A program made the translations under genes and the position numbers. From Pseudomonas sp. G.S.17 (GTDB taxonomy: Bacteria > Pseudomonadota > Gammaproteobacteria > Pseudomonadales > Pseudomonadaceae): a stretch of 64,000 bases of DNA. Of this stretch, positions 36,943-46,371 are shown in pieces. The notes beneath the pieces were generated by a model. That model made no database searches. It was not told where the DNA came from and worked only from the letters and a program-made list of their open reading frames with translations. The stretch lies in the NCBI RefSeq assembly GCF_038096165.1, contig NZ_CP151076.1, positions 4,833,501-4,897,500 on the forward strand, given 5' to 3'. The stretch's first letter is position 1; each line of letters starts with the position of its first letter.

Positions 36943-36974
36943 TTCCTACAACTGGCTATCGGTAACTTCCTACA
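36943..36974. promoter_or_regulatory. Two TTCCTACA repeats between motY and pyrC
   Basis: Direct repeats TTCCTACA at 36943-36950 and 36967-36974, 24 bases apart start to start, in the divergent promoter region. The half-site equals that of EvgA-type regulators and recurs in the AT-rich island. Role unproven. Confidence 0.4.
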
Positions 36975-37049
36975 AAACTTGATAGCGAGTGCCTGAGAGA
37001 GTCTTTTCCGGTAGCATTCCCAGCGAGTTTGACCCGCCTGGAATCCCCA

Positions 37050-38096
37050 ATGTCTGACCGCCTGACCCTCCTGCGTCCCGACGACTGGCACATTCACCTC
37101 CGCGATGGAGCTGTTTTGCCTCACACCGTTGCCGACGTTGCGCGCACTTTTGGTCGCGCAATCATCATGCCGAACCTCGTGCCACCCGTACGCAATGCAC
37201 AGGAAGCTGACGCTTATCGCCAGCGCATCCTCGCGGCACGTCCGGCCGGCAGCCGTTTCGAGCCTTTGATGGTGCTGTACCTCACCGACCTGACCCAGCC
37301 GGAAGATATCCGCTCGGCCAAGGCGTGTGGCTTCGTTCACGCGGCCAAGCTGTACCCGGCCGGCGCGACCACCAACTCCGATTCCGGCGTGACCAGCATC
37401 GACAAGATCTTCCCGGCGCTTGAGGCCATGGCCGAAGTCGGCATGCCACTGTTAGTGCATGGCGAAGTGACCCGGGGCGAAATCGACGTGTTCGACCGCG
37501 AGAAGATGTTCATTGATGAACAACTGACCCGCGTCGTCGAGCGTTTCCCGACGCTCAAAGTGGTGTTCGAACACATCACCACCGCCGAGGCCGTGCAGTT
37601 CGTCAATCAGGCTTCCGAGAATGTCGGGGCGACGATCACTGCCCACCACTTGCTCTACAACCGCAACCACATGCTGGTCGGCGGCATCCGTCCGCACTTC
37701 TATTGCCTGCCGATTCTCAAGCGCAACACGCACCAGAGTGCTTTGCTGGATGCCGCAACAAGCGGCAGCACCAAGTTCTTCCTGGGCACCGACTCCGCAC
37801 CTCATGCCCAGCATGCCAAGGAAGCTGCCTGCGGTTGCGCCGGTTGCTACACCGCTTACGCGGCGATCGAGATGTACGCCGAGGCCTTCGAGCAGCGCAA
37901 TGCCCTGGACAAACTGGAGGGATTTGCCAGCCTCCACGGCCCGGCCTTCTACGGCCTGCCGGTTCACCAAGACACCATAACGCTGGTCCGTGATGAATGG
38001 ACCGCGCCCACCAGTCTGCCGTTTGGCGAGCTGTCCGTAATACCCCTGCGTGCCGGTGAAAAACTGCGCTGGCGCCTGCTGGAGACACACACGTGA
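37050..38096 (+). CDS. pyrC: Dihydroorotase
   Basis: A 348-residue class II dihydroorotase (pyrimidine synthesis, carbamoyl-aspartate to dihydroorotate). Zinc ligands are in [10 protein letters not shown] (HxH); the carboxylated Lys is in [11 protein letters not shown]; His in LLVHGEVT and [13 protein letters not shown]; the catalytic Asp in FLGTDSAPH. The start at 37050 ([13 protein letters not shown]) fits the family. Its stop overlaps the rnt start by 4 bases. Confidence 0.96.
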   Translation: MSDRLTLLRPDDWHIHLRDGAVLPHTVADVARTFGRAIIMPNLVPPVRNAQEADAYRQRILAARPAGSRFEPLMVLYLTDLTQPEDIRSAKACGFVHAAKLYPAGATTNSDSGVTSIDKIFPALEAMAEVGMPLLVHGEVTRGEIDVFDREKMFIDEQLTRVVERFPTLKVVFEHITTAEAVQFVNQASENVGATITAHHLLYNRNHMLVGGIRPHFYCLPILKRNTHQSALLDAATSGSTKFFLGTDSAPHAQHAKEAACGCAGCYTAYAAIEMYAEAFEQRNALDKLEGFASLHGPAFYGLPVHQDTITLVRDEWTAPTSLPFGELSVIPLRAGEKLRWRLLETHT

Positions 38097-38767
38097 GTGA
38101 AGATCATTTCGACGACGAACAGGAAGGTCACGGCGGAGGCGGCTCGCGTCACCCGATGGCTGCCCGTTTCCGTGGCTATCTGCCTGTCGTCATCGACGTT
38201 GAAACCGGTGGTTTCAACTGCGCCACCGATGCCCTGCTGGAAATCGCAGCGGTCACCATCGGCATGGACGAAAAGGGCTTTGTCTTCCCGGAGCACACCT
38301 ACTTCTTTCGGGTCGAGCCTTTCGTGGGCGCGAACATCGAAGCGGCAGCGCTGGAATTCACCGGAATCAAACTCGACCATCCGCTGCGCATGGCCGTCAG
38401 TGAAGAAACTGCCCTGACCGACATTTTCCGTGGCGTGCGCAAGGCGCTCAAGGCCAATGGCTGCAAGCGCGCGGTGCTGGTCGGACACAATGCCAGCTTT
38501 GACCTGGGCTTCCTCAATGCCGCCGTGGCGCGGCTGGACATGAAGCGCAATCCGTTCCACCCGTTTTCCAGTTTTGATACCGCGACACTGGCCGGACTTG
38601 CCTACGGCCAGACCGTGCTCGCCAAGGCCTGTCAGGCGGCCGGCATCGACTTTGACGGCCGCGAGGCGCACTCGGCTCGCTACGACACCGAGAAGACCGC
38701 TGACTTGTTCTGCGGCATCGTCAATCGCTGGAAACAGATGGGCGGCTGGGAAGACTTCAACGACTGA
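38093..38767 (+). CDS. rnt: Ribonuclease T
   Basis: A 224-residue DEDDh exonuclease that trims tRNA and other stable RNA 3' ends. The active site motifs are [10 protein letters not shown] (D, E), [14 protein letters not shown] (D) and [14 protein letters not shown] (H, D). Coupled to pyrC; a terminator follows. Confidence 0.95.
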   Translation: MSEDHFDDEQEGHGGGGSRHPMAARFRGYLPVVIDVETGGFNCATDALLEIAAVTIGMDEKGFVFPEHTYFFRVEPFVGANIEAAALEFTGIKLDHPLRMAVSEETALTDIFRGVRKALKANGCKRAVLVGHNASFDLGFLNAAVARLDMKRNPFHPFSSFDTATLAGLAYGQTVLAKACQAAGIDFDGREAHSARYDTEKTADLFCGIVNRWKQMGGWEDFND

Positions 38768-38784
38768 GTCGTTGTCTGCTTGAG

Positions 38785-38816
38785 AAAAACCGGCCTTTTA
38801 CAGGCCGGTTTTTTTT
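38785..38816 (+). terminator. Terminator after rnt
   Basis: AAAAACCGGCCT, loop, AGGCCGG and a run of T. Confidence 0.9.
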
Positions 38817-38906
38817 CGCCGCGATATAAGCCTTAGGCCATTCAACGCTAAGCATATTCCGTGATTTACCATTCATCGGTGGTGCGCGAAAGTCTCTCAA
38901 AGAGTT

Positions 38907-38935
38907 TTGACAAGCATTCTCATTAACATTAGTAT
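38907..38935 (+). promoter_or_regulatory. bfd promoter with Fur-like box
   Basis: TTGACA (38907-38912), 17 bases, TAGTAT (38930-38935). The spacer contains GCATTCTCATTAACATT; its complement reads AATGTTAATGAGAATGC, a run of hexamers close to the Fur consensus. This would repress bfd when iron is plentiful, as known for bfd in Pseudomonas. Confidence 0.65.
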
Positions 38936-38973
38936 CCTCCGCATCGAGCAATGAACAGCGACGGTTCTCACTT

Positions 38974-39192
38974 ATGTATGTCTGCCTCTGCCAAGGTGTT
39001 ACTGACGGTCAAATCCGGGATGCAATTCTCGAGGGCTGCTGCAGTTATCGCGACGTCCGCCAAACCCTGGGCGTAGCCAGCCAATGTGGGAAATGCGCGT
39101 GCCTCGCCAAGGAAGTCGTGCGTAATACGCTCAGCGAACTGCAAATCAGCAAGCCCTCGCTGGCTTACCCCGCAGAATTTTCAGTCGCCTGA
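38974..39192 (+). CDS. bfd: Bacterioferritin-associated ferredoxin
   Basis: A 72-residue 2Fe-2S protein. Cluster ligands are Cys4, Cys6, Cys38 and Cys41 (YVCLCQGV; SQCGKCAC). It docks on bacterioferritin and passes electrons to release stored iron. Located directly upstream of bfr, with its own terminator and a Fur-like promoter, so the two genes can be regulated in opposite ways. Confidence 0.95.
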   Translation: MYVCLCQGVTDGQIRDAILEGCCSYRDVRQTLGVASQCGKCACLAKEVVRNTLSELQISKPSLAYPAEFSVA

Positions 39193-39209
39193 TCAAACGA
39201 ATTCAAAGA

Positions 39210-39234
39210 ACCGGACCCAGTGTCCGGTTTTTTT
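39210..39234 (+). terminator. Terminator after bfd
   Basis: ACCGGAC, 5-base loop, GTCCGGT, then a T-run. Confidence 0.88.
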
Positions 39235-39392
39235 ATGCCTGTAATTCAAACGCTTAGGACCAAGATGCGGAACACAAACATTCTTATTACTATTTATTTT
39301 CACTTAGTATTCAATAACTTAGGTTTGACAGAGTTATAACTGCGGCTCAAACTTGCTTTTTATAGACACAAGCCATTGGCAGGACCTCGAAC

Positions 39393-39863
39393 ATGAAAGG
39401 CGACATTACAGTCATCCAGCATCTCAACAGGATCCTCGGAAACGAGCTGGTCGCGATCAATCAATACTTCCTGCATGCCCGCATGTACGAAGATTGGGGT
39501 CTGAAAAAGCTGGGTGCGCACGAGTATCACGAATCCATCGACGAGATGAAACACGCTGACAAGCTGATCAAGCGCATCCTGTTCCTTGAAGGCCTGCCTA
39601 ATCTGCAAGAGCTGGGCAAGATCCTGATCGGCGAACACACCAAGGAAATGCTTGAGTGCGATCTGAAGATAGAGCAAAAAGGCTTGGCCGACCTCAAGGC
39701 TGCCATTGCGCACTTTGAAGTGGTTGGCGACTTCGGCAGCCGCGAACTGCTGGAAGACATTCTCGAATCCGAGGAAGAGCACATTGACTGGCTCGAAACC
39801 CAGCTCGGTCTGATCGACAAGGTAGGGATTGAAAACTACCTGCAGTCGCAAATGGGCGACTGA
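39393..39863 (+). CDS. bfr: Bacterioferritin
   Basis: A 156-residue haem-containing ferritin subunit that forms a 24-mer iron store. Ferroxidase ligands are seen at Glu18, Glu51, His54 ([10 protein letters not shown]), Glu94, and Glu127/His130 (ESEEEHIDW). Met52, the axial haem ligand, is present, so this is a true bacterioferritin (BfrB type). It follows bfd but has its own promoter region and terminator. Confidence 0.96.
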   Translation: MKGDITVIQHLNRILGNELVAINQYFLHARMYEDWGLKKLGAHEYHESIDEMKHADKLIKRILFLEGLPNLQELGKILIGEHTKEMLECDLKIEQKGLADLKAAIAHFEVVGDFGSRELLEDILESEEEHIDWLETQLGLIDKVGIENYLQSQMGD

Positions 39864-39883
39864 ACAGCCTGATCGACCGATAC

Positions 39884-39921
39884 AAAAAAGCCCCGCGTCT
39901 CTAACGAGAGCGGGGCTTTTT
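39884..39921 (+). terminator. Terminator after bfr
   Basis: A-run, AGCCCCGC, loop, GCGGGGCT, T-run. Confidence 0.88.
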
Positions 39922-39924
39922 GTT

Positions 39925-39976
39925 GCAGGACCGGCTTCAGCCGGGAGAACCCACTCCTGGCTGAAGCCGGTCCTGC
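39925..39976. repeat. REP palindrome pair, family 2
   Basis: GCAGGACCGGCTTCAGCCGG and its reverse complement ending CCGGTCCTGC, with a short spacer of under 10 bases. More compact than the other REPINs here. Confidence 0.8.
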
Positions 39977-40010
39977 GGTTGGCGAGTGAAATACCCGCCA
40001 ACAGGTTCTA

Positions 40011-40352
40011 TCAAGCTTCGGTCTTGCTGGCCGCAGCTTTGGTGGTTGCTTCCTTGACCAGCGTTGGCAGCGAGCCATCAGCCATCATTTCGGTGATGAT
40101 GTCGCTACCACCAACCAGTTCGCCTGCTACCCACAGTTGTGGGAAAGTCGGCCAGTTGGCGTACTTTGGCAGGTTGGCGCGGATTTCCGGGTTCTGCAGG
40201 ATATCGACATACGCGAATTTCTCGCCGCATGCCATTAATGCCTGGGAAGCCTTCGACGAAAAACCGCACTGCGGGGCATTCGGAGAGCCTTTCATGTAAA
40301 GCAGAACGGTGTTGTTGGCAATCTGCTCTTTAATCGTTTCGATGATATCCAT
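40011..40352 (-). CDS. grxD: Monothiol glutaredoxin, Grx4 type
   Basis: A 113-residue CGFS glutaredoxin (MKGSPNAPQCGFSSKA, Cys29). Such proteins bind and deliver 2Fe-2S clusters. WPTFPQLWVAGELVGGSDI is the glutathione-binding cis-Pro and GG region. The start at 40352 gives the usual N-terminus (MDIIETIKEQI). A longer tail than E. coli GrxD ends AAASKTEA. Confidence 0.95.
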   Translation of the reverse strand: MDIIETIKEQIANNTVLLYMKGSPNAPQCGFSSKASQALMACGEKFAYVDILQNPEIRANLPKYANWPTFPQLWVAGELVGGSDIITEMMADGSLPTLVKEATTKAAASKTEA

Positions 40353-40445
40353 GGAGCACCTCGGCTTAACTTTTTCCGACTCAGTTGTCGACACGGTGGC
40401 GCATTGTAACGGAATCCCGAGCAGGACGCTCAGCCTTCCCTGCCC

Positions 40446-42554
40446 TCAGGCAGCAGCAACCTGCACACAAACCCCGTTCAACACCGCATTGCCGGACAGG
40501 CTGTCGAGCTGCCGCTCATCGGTCAAGTCGTTGGCGCTGACGCCAGGCTGGCTTTGCGCGATGCCCATTTGTACGCCAGGCCGTGCATGACCCCAACCGT
40601 GAGGCAGGCTGACCACGCCCGGCATCATGTCGAGACTGGCCAGCACCTGCACTTCAATGACACCCACCCGGGAACTGACGCGCACTTGCTGTCCATCGCT
40701 CAGCCCACGACTGGCAAGGTCGTCGGGATGCATGAACAACTGATGGCGCGGCTTGCCTTTCACCAGCCGGTGATAGTTGTGCATCCAGGAATTATTACTG
40801 CGCACATGACGGCGACCGATCAGCAACAATTCGCCGACGACTGGGGCGCTGGCGGCGGCGAAACGCGCAAGATCAGCCATGATCACCTCGGGCGCGGCCT
40901 GAATGTGCCCATTCGCAGTTTTCAAGCGTGACGCCAGGTTCGGCTTCAGCGCGCCAAGGTCCACGCCATGGGGATGATCAAGCAGGCGATCCACGGACAG
41001 CTGGTATTGCGACGCGTCGCCATACAATCCGCCACGCAAACCCCGATCGATCATCTGTGCCGGAGCCATGGTCGGTTTCAACTCGCGTCCGGCCCTGGCA
41101 GCAAAAGCCTTGGCCAGGCCGACAAAGATTTCCCAGTCATGCAAGGCGCCTGCCGGTTTTTCGAGAATCGCCCGATTGAAACGGGTCACGTTGCGCACGG
41201 CGAACATGTTGAACGTCGTGTCGTAATGATCGTTTTCCAGCGCCGACGTTGAAGGCAGGATCAAGTCGGCGTGGCGCGTGGTTTCGTTGATGTACAAATC
41301 GATGCTGAGCATGAACTCAAGCCCGTCCAGCGCCTGATCCAGCTGGCGGCCATTGGGTGTCGACAGCACCGGATTGCCCGCCACGGTGATCAACGCTTTG
41401 ACCTGCCCTTCCCCTTCGCTGAGGATTTCTTCGGCCAGCGCCGATACCGGCAACTCGCCAGCGTATTCAGGAAGACCGGAAACCCGGCTCTGCCACTGAT
41501 TGAAATGCCCACCGGACGTCGTACTGACCAGATCCACTGCCGGTTCGGTGCACAAGGCGCCGCCGGTTTGATCAAGATTGCCGCTGACCAGATTGATCAA
41601 CTGCACCAGCCAATGGCACAAGGTGCCGAACACTTGCGTGGATATGCCCATGCGCCCGTAACACACGGCTTTGTCGGCTGCGGCAAAATCCCGCGCCAGT
41701 TGCCGGATTTGCTGCGCAGGGACACCACAACGCGGGCTCATCGCTTCGGCCGTCATCGCAGCAATCGCCTGGCGTACTTCATCCAGGCCGTCCACTGGAA
41801 GATGGCTGACGCGGGTCAGACCTTCCTCGAACAGTGTATTGAGCAGACCGAACAGCAAGGCCGCGTCGCCGCCAGGCCGAACGAACATATGTTGATCGGC
41901 AATCGCCGCCGTTTCGCTGCGCCGGGGATCGACCACCACCACTTTGCCGCCGCGAGCCTGGATCGCTTTCAGACGTTTTTCCACATCCGGAACGGTCATG
42001 ATGCTGCCGTTGGAAGCCAGTGGATTGCCACCCAGGATCAGCATGAAATCGGTGTGATCGATGTCGGGGATCGGCAGCAGCAACCCGTGGCCGTACATCA
42101 GGAAACTGGTGAGGTGATGCGGCAGTTGATCCACGGAAGTCGCGGAGTAACGATTGCGGGTCTTGAGCAGGCCGAGAAAATAATTACTGTGCGTCATCAA
42201 CCCATAGTTATGCACGCTGGGATTGCCCTGATACACCGCCACGGCGTTTTGCCCATGCCGCTGCTGAATGGACAGCAGACGCTCGGCCACCAGCTCGAAC
42301 GCGTCGTGCCAGCTGATCGGCTGCCATTGATCGCCAATGCGCTGCATCGGCTGGCGCAGTCGGTCCGGGTCATTCTGGATATCCTGCAATGCCACCGCTT
42401 TGGGGCAGATATGCCCGCGACTGAATGTGTCCAGCGCATCACCCTTGATCGAGGTGATTTGCGTTCCAGACTCCGCAGTCGAAGTGGTTTCGATGGTGAG
42501 GCCGCAAATGGCTTCACACAGGTGACAGGCACGGTGGTGGAGGGTCTTGGTCAT
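40446..42554 (-). CDS. Molybdopterin oxidoreductase (FdhF/nitrate reductase-like), substrate unknown
   Basis: A 702-residue molybdopterin enzyme of the DMSO reductase superfamily. The N-terminal 4Fe-4S site is CHLCEAICG plus the fourth Cys in RGHICPKAVAL. Molybdopterin-binding strings: ILGGNPLASNGS, VVVDPRRSETA, and the C-terminal LFMHPDDLASRGLSDGQQV. No twin-arginine signal, so it should be cytoplasmic. No partner subunit or cofactor gene lies next to it. The start at 42554 (MTKTLHHRACHLC) has TGAGG upstream. Possible substrate: formate or another small oxo compound; undetermined. Confidence 0.85.
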   Translation of the reverse strand: MTKTLHHRACHLCEAICGLTIETTSTAESGTQITSIKGDALDTFSRGHICPKAVALQDIQNDPDRLRQPMQRIGDQWQPISWHDAFELVAERLLSIQQRHGQNAVAVYQGNPSVHNYGLMTHSNYFLGLLKTRNRYSATSVDQLPHHLTSFLMYGHGLLLPIPDIDHTDFMLILGGNPLASNGSIMTVPDVEKRLKAIQARGGKVVVVDPRRSETAAIADQHMFVRPGGDAALLFGLLNTLFEEGLTRVSHLPVDGLDEVRQAIAAMTAEAMSPRCGVPAQQIRQLARDFAAADKAVCYGRMGISTQVFGTLCHWLVQLINLVSGNLDQTGGALCTEPAVDLVSTTSGGHFNQWQSRVSGLPEYAGELPVSALAEEILSEGEGQVKALITVAGNPVLSTPNGRQLDQALDGLEFMLSIDLYINETTRHADLILPSTSALENDHYDTTFNMFAVRNVTRFNRAILEKPAGALHDWEIFVGLAKAFAARAGRELKPTMAPAQMIDRGLRGGLYGDASQYQLSVDRLLDHPHGVDLGALKPNLASRLKTANGHIQAAPEVIMADLARFAAASAPVVGELLLIGRRHVRSNNSWMHNYHRLVKGKPRHQLFMHPDDLASRGLSDGQQVRVSSRVGVIEVQVLASLDMMPGVVSLPHGWGHARPGVQMGIAQSQPGVSANDLTDERQLDSLSGNAVLNGVCVQVAAA

Positions 42555-42688
42555 CGCCAGCCTCATATTTTTGTCGTCGCGATCTGAACTGATCGAGCAA
42601 ACCAAACTATGGGGCGTGGCAGGCGAGTTCGCCAGAGTCGTTCATCCCGTGAATCGGCGGGCATCAGGCGCGCCGATGGGACGGAGGA

Positions 42689-42979
42689 TCAGCCGCCGAT
42701 GGGCGTGATCTTGCGTTGCAGCTGGATTTCGTGAACGGTTTCGATCTGTTCCTGAGCCACATGAACGCCGGTCAGTTCGCCGATCAGGCGCCAGTGTTCA
42801 TCCAGACCGGAGCTGATGGTCGCCATACGGTCGATCATGCGACGACCGGCAGAGCGGGTCACTTCGTCTTCGCTGCGCAGCAGCTCGAATGACATTGAAG
42901 TCATGGAAGCTGTGAGATGTGTGAGGGTGCGGGCCGTGAGACCGAGCAACTCCGTCAGTTGATGTTCTTTTGAATCCAT
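42689..42979 (-). CDS. Conserved hypothetical protein, helical
   Basis: A 96-residue soluble, mostly helical protein (LTELLGLTARTLTHLTASMT; RSAGRRMIDRMATISSGLDE) with no signal peptide or known motif. An ATG at 42979 with GGGGAAT upstream and normal codon use argue for a real gene. Not recognised beyond a general Pseudomonas look. Confidence 0.55.
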   Translation of the reverse strand: MDSKEHQLTELLGLTARTLTHLTASMTSMSFELLRSEDEVTRSAGRRMIDRMATISSGLDEHWRLIGELTGVHVAQEQIETVHEIQLQRKITPIGG

Positions 42980-43282
42980 TCCCCGAGCCTCTTGATTGCG
43001 CGCCAGCCATTTATAACTCAGCGCGGCATTTTATGAAACGTAATGAAACGGGCGACGTGTCAGCCACGTGAAGCAGGTCGCATATGCTACGCATAACAAC
43101 GCTGGGGTCGGCAGCAATTGCATTGGCTCGTGAGGTCGGTGTACAAATGTGCTTCCCCGCTTCCAGCAGGGTGAAATCCTCGTGAGGATGTAAAGAGTCT
43201 AGCCGACGCTGACAATCCCACAACGGCTCACGATCGGCCCAAGCATGTTTCAAAACATTGCTAAAGGCTTATAAATCAATGC

Positions 43283-43303
43283 CGCTATTGGTAAGAGGCG
43301 ACA
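43283..43303 (-). promoter_or_regulatory. ArgR-type half-site upstream of argF
   Basis: On the minus strand TGTCGC (43298-43303), 8 bases, AA (43288-43289): the full half-site consensus. The next 21 bases leftwards are a weaker second half. It lies about 125 bases before argF. The rest of the 446-base gap from 42980 shows no gene. Confidence 0.6.
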
Positions 43304-43425
43304 TTTTTTTATACCATCGCGCCTTTCCTATTCGCCGCCTCGTGCGGCCTCCGCCGTAGATCTCGCCCGTTTTCCCGATAAAACCCGGCTTTGAGCATCT
43401 GCGGTCTGTTGCAAAAAGGTAGTTA

Positions 43426-44349
43426 ATGATGAACGCCAGGCACTTTCTCTCGATGATGGACTACCAGCCGGAAGAGCTCGTGCGCCTGATTCGACGCGGC
43501 GTGGAGCTCAAGGAGCTGCGAAATCGCAGCGTGCTTTACGAGCCACTGAAAAGCCGGGTGCTGGGGATGGTTTTCGAAAAATCATCGACACGTACCCGTG
43601 TTTCCTTTGAAGCCGGCATGATCCAGTTGGGTGGCCAGGCGATCTTTTTGTCGCCTCGTGACACTCAATTGGGCCGTGGTGAACCCATTGGCGACGCCGC
43701 ACGCGTGCTTTCGAGCATGCTCGACGTGGTGATGATTCGTACGTTTGCCCACAGCAATCTGCTCGAGTTCGCAGCCAACTCTCGCGTCCCGGTCATCAAC
43801 GGTTTGTCTGACGATTTACACCCGTGCCAATTGCTGGCCGATATGCAGACCTTCCTGGAGCATCGCGGCTCGATCAAAGGCAAGACAGTCGCCTGGATCG
43901 GCGATGGCAACAACATGTGCAACAGCTATATAGAAGCGGCGATTCAGTTCGACTTTCAGCTGCGGGTTGCCTGCCCCGCCGGTTATGAACCCAACGCTGA
44001 ATTCCTGGCCCTGGCCGGCGAGCGGGTAACGGTGGTGCGCGATCCTCGCGAAGCCGTCGCTGGCGCGCATCTGGTCAGCACGGACGTCTGGACCTCCATG
44101 GGCCAGGAAGAAGAAACCGCCAAGCGCATCGCGCAGTTCCGTCCATTCCAGGTGACCCGGGAACTGCTGGACCTGGCTGCCGAAGACGTACTGTTCATGC
44201 ATTGCCTGCCCGCACACCGAGGCGAAGAAATCAGCGTCGATTTGCTCGACGATCCGCGCGCCGTGGCGTGGGATCAGGCGGAAAATCGTCTGCACGCGCA
44301 GAAAGCCTTGCTCGAATTTCTTGTCGCGCCATCCTGCCAGCCAGAATGA
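43426..44349 (+). CDS. argF: Ornithine carbamoyltransferase, anabolic
   Basis: A 307-residue enzyme making citrulline from ornithine and carbamoyl phosphate. The carbamoyl phosphate motif is [11 protein letters not shown]; others are [11 protein letters not shown] and [13 protein letters not shown]. The next codon at 43429 is an alternative ATG (MNARHFLSM). The ABC ATPase gene begins inside its stop (ATGA). Confidence 0.96.
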   Translation: MMNARHFLSMMDYQPEELVRLIRRGVELKELRNRSVLYEPLKSRVLGMVFEKSSTRTRVSFEAGMIQLGGQAIFLSPRDTQLGRGEPIGDAARVLSSMLDVVMIRTFAHSNLLEFAANSRVPVINGLSDDLHPCQLLADMQTFLEHRGSIKGKTVAWIGDGNNMCNSYIEAAIQFDFQLRVACPAGYEPNAEFLALAGERVTVVRDPREAVAGAHLVSTDVWTSMGQEEETAKRIAQFRPFQVTRELLDLAAEDVLFMHCLPAHRGEEISVDLLDDPRAVAWDQAENRLHAQKALLEFLVAPSCQPE

Positions 44350-45425
44350 GCCAGCCGCTTCTGCTGAATCTGCGCAATCTGGCATGCGGCTATCAGGATC
44401 AACGGGTGGTGCAGAATCTCAATCTGCACCTGAACGCCGGCGATATCGGCTGCCTGTTGGGTTCTTCCGGCTGTGGCAAGACCACGACCCTGCGCGCCAT
44501 TGCCGGCTTTGAACCGGTGCATGAAGGGGAAATCACCCTCGCCGGGGAAGCCATTTCCCGACCGGGTTTTACCCTTGCGCCGGAGAAGCGCCGCATCGGC
44601 ATGGTCTTCCAGGACTACGCGTTGTTCCCACACCTGAGCGTCGCCGAGAACATCGCGTTTGGCATTCGCAAACATCCGCGTCTCAAGCAGGTAACCGAAG
44701 AACTGCTGGAACTGGTCAACCTCGGCGCACTGGGCAAGCGTCATCCCCATGAGTTGTCCGGCGGCCAGCAACAGCGCGTCGCCCTCGCGCGTGCATTGGC
44801 GCCCGAGCCGCAGTTGTTATTGCTCGATGAACCGTTCTCCAACCTGGATGGGGAATTGCGGCGCCGGTTGAGCCATGAAGTTCGCGACATCCTCAAGGCG
44901 CGCGGCACCAGTGCGATTCTGGTCACGCACGATCAGGAAGAGGCGTTTGCGGTCAGCGATCATGTCGGGGTCTTCAAGGAAGGTCGTCTTGAGCAGTGGG
45001 ATACGCCCTACAACCTGTATCACGAACCCCTTACGCCGTTCGTTGCCAGCTTCATTGGCCAGGGCTATTTCATTCGTGGCCTGATGGTCGACCCACAATC
45101 GGTGCAAACCGAACTGGGCGTGTTGCAAGGCAACCGTGCGTATCCCTCAATCAAAGGCAGCGCCGTCGATGTATTGCTGCGCCCGGACGATATCGTTTAT
45201 GACCGGGACAGTGCGCTCAAGGCGCGGGTAACCAGCAAGACATTCCAGGGCGCATCAACGCTCTACCGCTTGCAACTTTCCACCGGCAGCCAGTTGGAGG
45301 CGATCTTTCCGAGCCATGCTGATTACCTCGCAGGTGAAGAAGTCGGGATTCGCGTCGCGGCTGAACACCTGGTGGTGTTTCCGGCGGCGGGGAGTATTTC
45401 CGCGCAGAGCGCTGGCTTGAGCTGA
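44346..45425 (+). CDS. ABC transporter ATPase, iron/polyamine (FbpC/PotA) type
   Basis: A 359-residue ATPase: Walker [14 protein letters not shown], signature [15 protein letters not shown], Walker [18 protein letters not shown], switch His [11 protein letters not shown]. The C-terminal about 120 residues are a TOBE-like substrate-sensing domain ([16 protein letters not shown]). No permease or binding-protein gene lies nearby. The position after argF is the same as in P. aeruginosa. The start overlaps the argF stop by 4 bases. Confidence 0.9.
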   Translation: MSQPLLLNLRNLACGYQDQRVVQNLNLHLNAGDIGCLLGSSGCGKTTTLRAIAGFEPVHEGEITLAGEAISRPGFTLAPEKRRIGMVFQDYALFPHLSVAENIAFGIRKHPRLKQVTEELLELVNLGALGKRHPHELSGGQQQRVALARALAPEPQLLLLDEPFSNLDGELRRRLSHEVRDILKARGTSAILVTHDQEEAFAVSDHVGVFKEGRLEQWDTPYNLYHEPLTPFVASFIGQGYFIRGLMVDPQSVQTELGVLQGNRAYPSIKGSAVDVLLRPDDIVYDRDSALKARVTSKTFQGASTLYRLQLSTGSQLEAIFPSHADYLAGEEVGIRVAAEHLVVFPAAGSISAQSAGLS

Positions 45426-45456
45426 CAGACTGGAGACGCACTACCTGTGCAGACTG

Positions 45457-45543
45457 TGTGGGAGCGAGCTTGCTCGCGAAGAGGTAGTTACATCACCAGC
45501 AGGTTAGCGCGTCAGGAATTGCCTTCGCGAGCAAGCTCGCACC
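45457..45543. repeat. REPIN, family 1
   Basis: GTGTGGGAGCGAGCTTGCTC at 45457 onwards and GAGCAAGCTCGCACC at the right, facing, about 40 bases apart; between the ABC ATPase and ybaK, which converge on it. Confidence 0.85.
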
Positions 45544-45548
45544 ACCAG

Positions 45549-46019
45549 TCAGCTACGCCCAACCGGCGCGAAAATCGCCTTGGTCTGCTCGGCAAGCACC
45601 GCTGGCGCCAGCTCGACCTCCAGCCCGCGCCGTCCGGCGCTGACGTAAATCGTTGCGAATGCCTCGGCGCTTTGGTCGATGAATGTGCGCAAACGCTTCT
45701 TCTGGCCTAACGGGCTGATCCCGCCAAGCAAGTAGCCGGTCGAACGCTGAGCGGCGGCAGGATCGGCCATTTCCGCCTTCTTGGCACCCGCCGCATGGGC
45801 CAGCGCCTTGAGATCCAGCGTTCCGACCACCGGGACCACCGCCACCAGCAACTCGCCCTTTTCCGTACTCGCCAGCAGCGTCTTGAAGACCTGCTGCGGA
45901 TTCAGCCCAAGCTTTTCTGCGGCCTCCAGGCCATACGATGCCGCTTTCGGGTCATGTTCGTAACTGTGGACACGATGTTCGGCGCGAACTTTTTTCAGCA
46001 GATCCAGTGCGGGGGTCAT
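45549..46019 (-). CDS. ybaK: Cys-tRNA(Pro) deacylase YbaK
   Basis: A 156-residue YbaK/EbsC-type editing protein that hydrolyses Cys wrongly loaded on tRNA(Pro). Family strings are [40 protein letters not shown] and [16 protein letters not shown]. Complete length. Convergent with the ABC ATPase gene. Confidence 0.93.
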   Translation of the reverse strand: MTPALDLLKKVRAEHRVHSYEHDPKAASYGLEAAEKLGLNPQQVFKTLLASTEKGELLVAVVPVVGTLDLKALAHAAGAKKAEMADPAAAQRSTGYLLGGISPLGQKKRLRTFIDQSAEAFATIYVSAGRRGLEVELAPAVLAEQTKAIFAPVGRS

Positions 46020-46201
46020 GCAGCACTCCAGGGTGGCGGGCAGATCGATTCAGGCCGCTACTTTAAGCGATCCGCCGTCAGCGCGTCTTGATCAGCGCCT
46101 GAATCCTGGGTGATGACTGCTCAAGGACGCCTCATGCGCCACAAATCGCAACCCGCTTCAGCCCTTTGGTCACAATATGGCCTATGGTTCACATTCGACC
46201 T

Positions 46202-46242
46202 TTGACAGTATTCATTCTTGTCTATATTTTTTCGTTTACGAA
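46202..46242 (+). promoter_or_regulatory. glpF promoter with GlpR-like operator
   Basis: TTGACA (46202-46207) then TATATTTT (46223-46230) as the -10 region; the palindrome-like TTCGTTTACGAA (46231-46242) sits directly after it, where a repressor would block initiation. It resembles the TTCG...CGAA elements upstream of glpD. The rest of the 352-base gap holds no gene. Confidence 0.6.
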
Positions 46243-46371
46243 TATCATCGGAACTATATTTCTAGCCACGGTCGAATCTCGGTCGGCGATGGGGTTTCGC
46301 CAACACGATGAAAAAGATAGCACCGGTGAATTGCACACGGCGCTGCACAAAAACAAAAAACGAGGTACTTC

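Noticed and set aside
43011..43253. 80-codon minus-strand open frame upstream of argF
   Set aside because: No ribosome site and lies next to the argF regulatory region; treated as non-coding.
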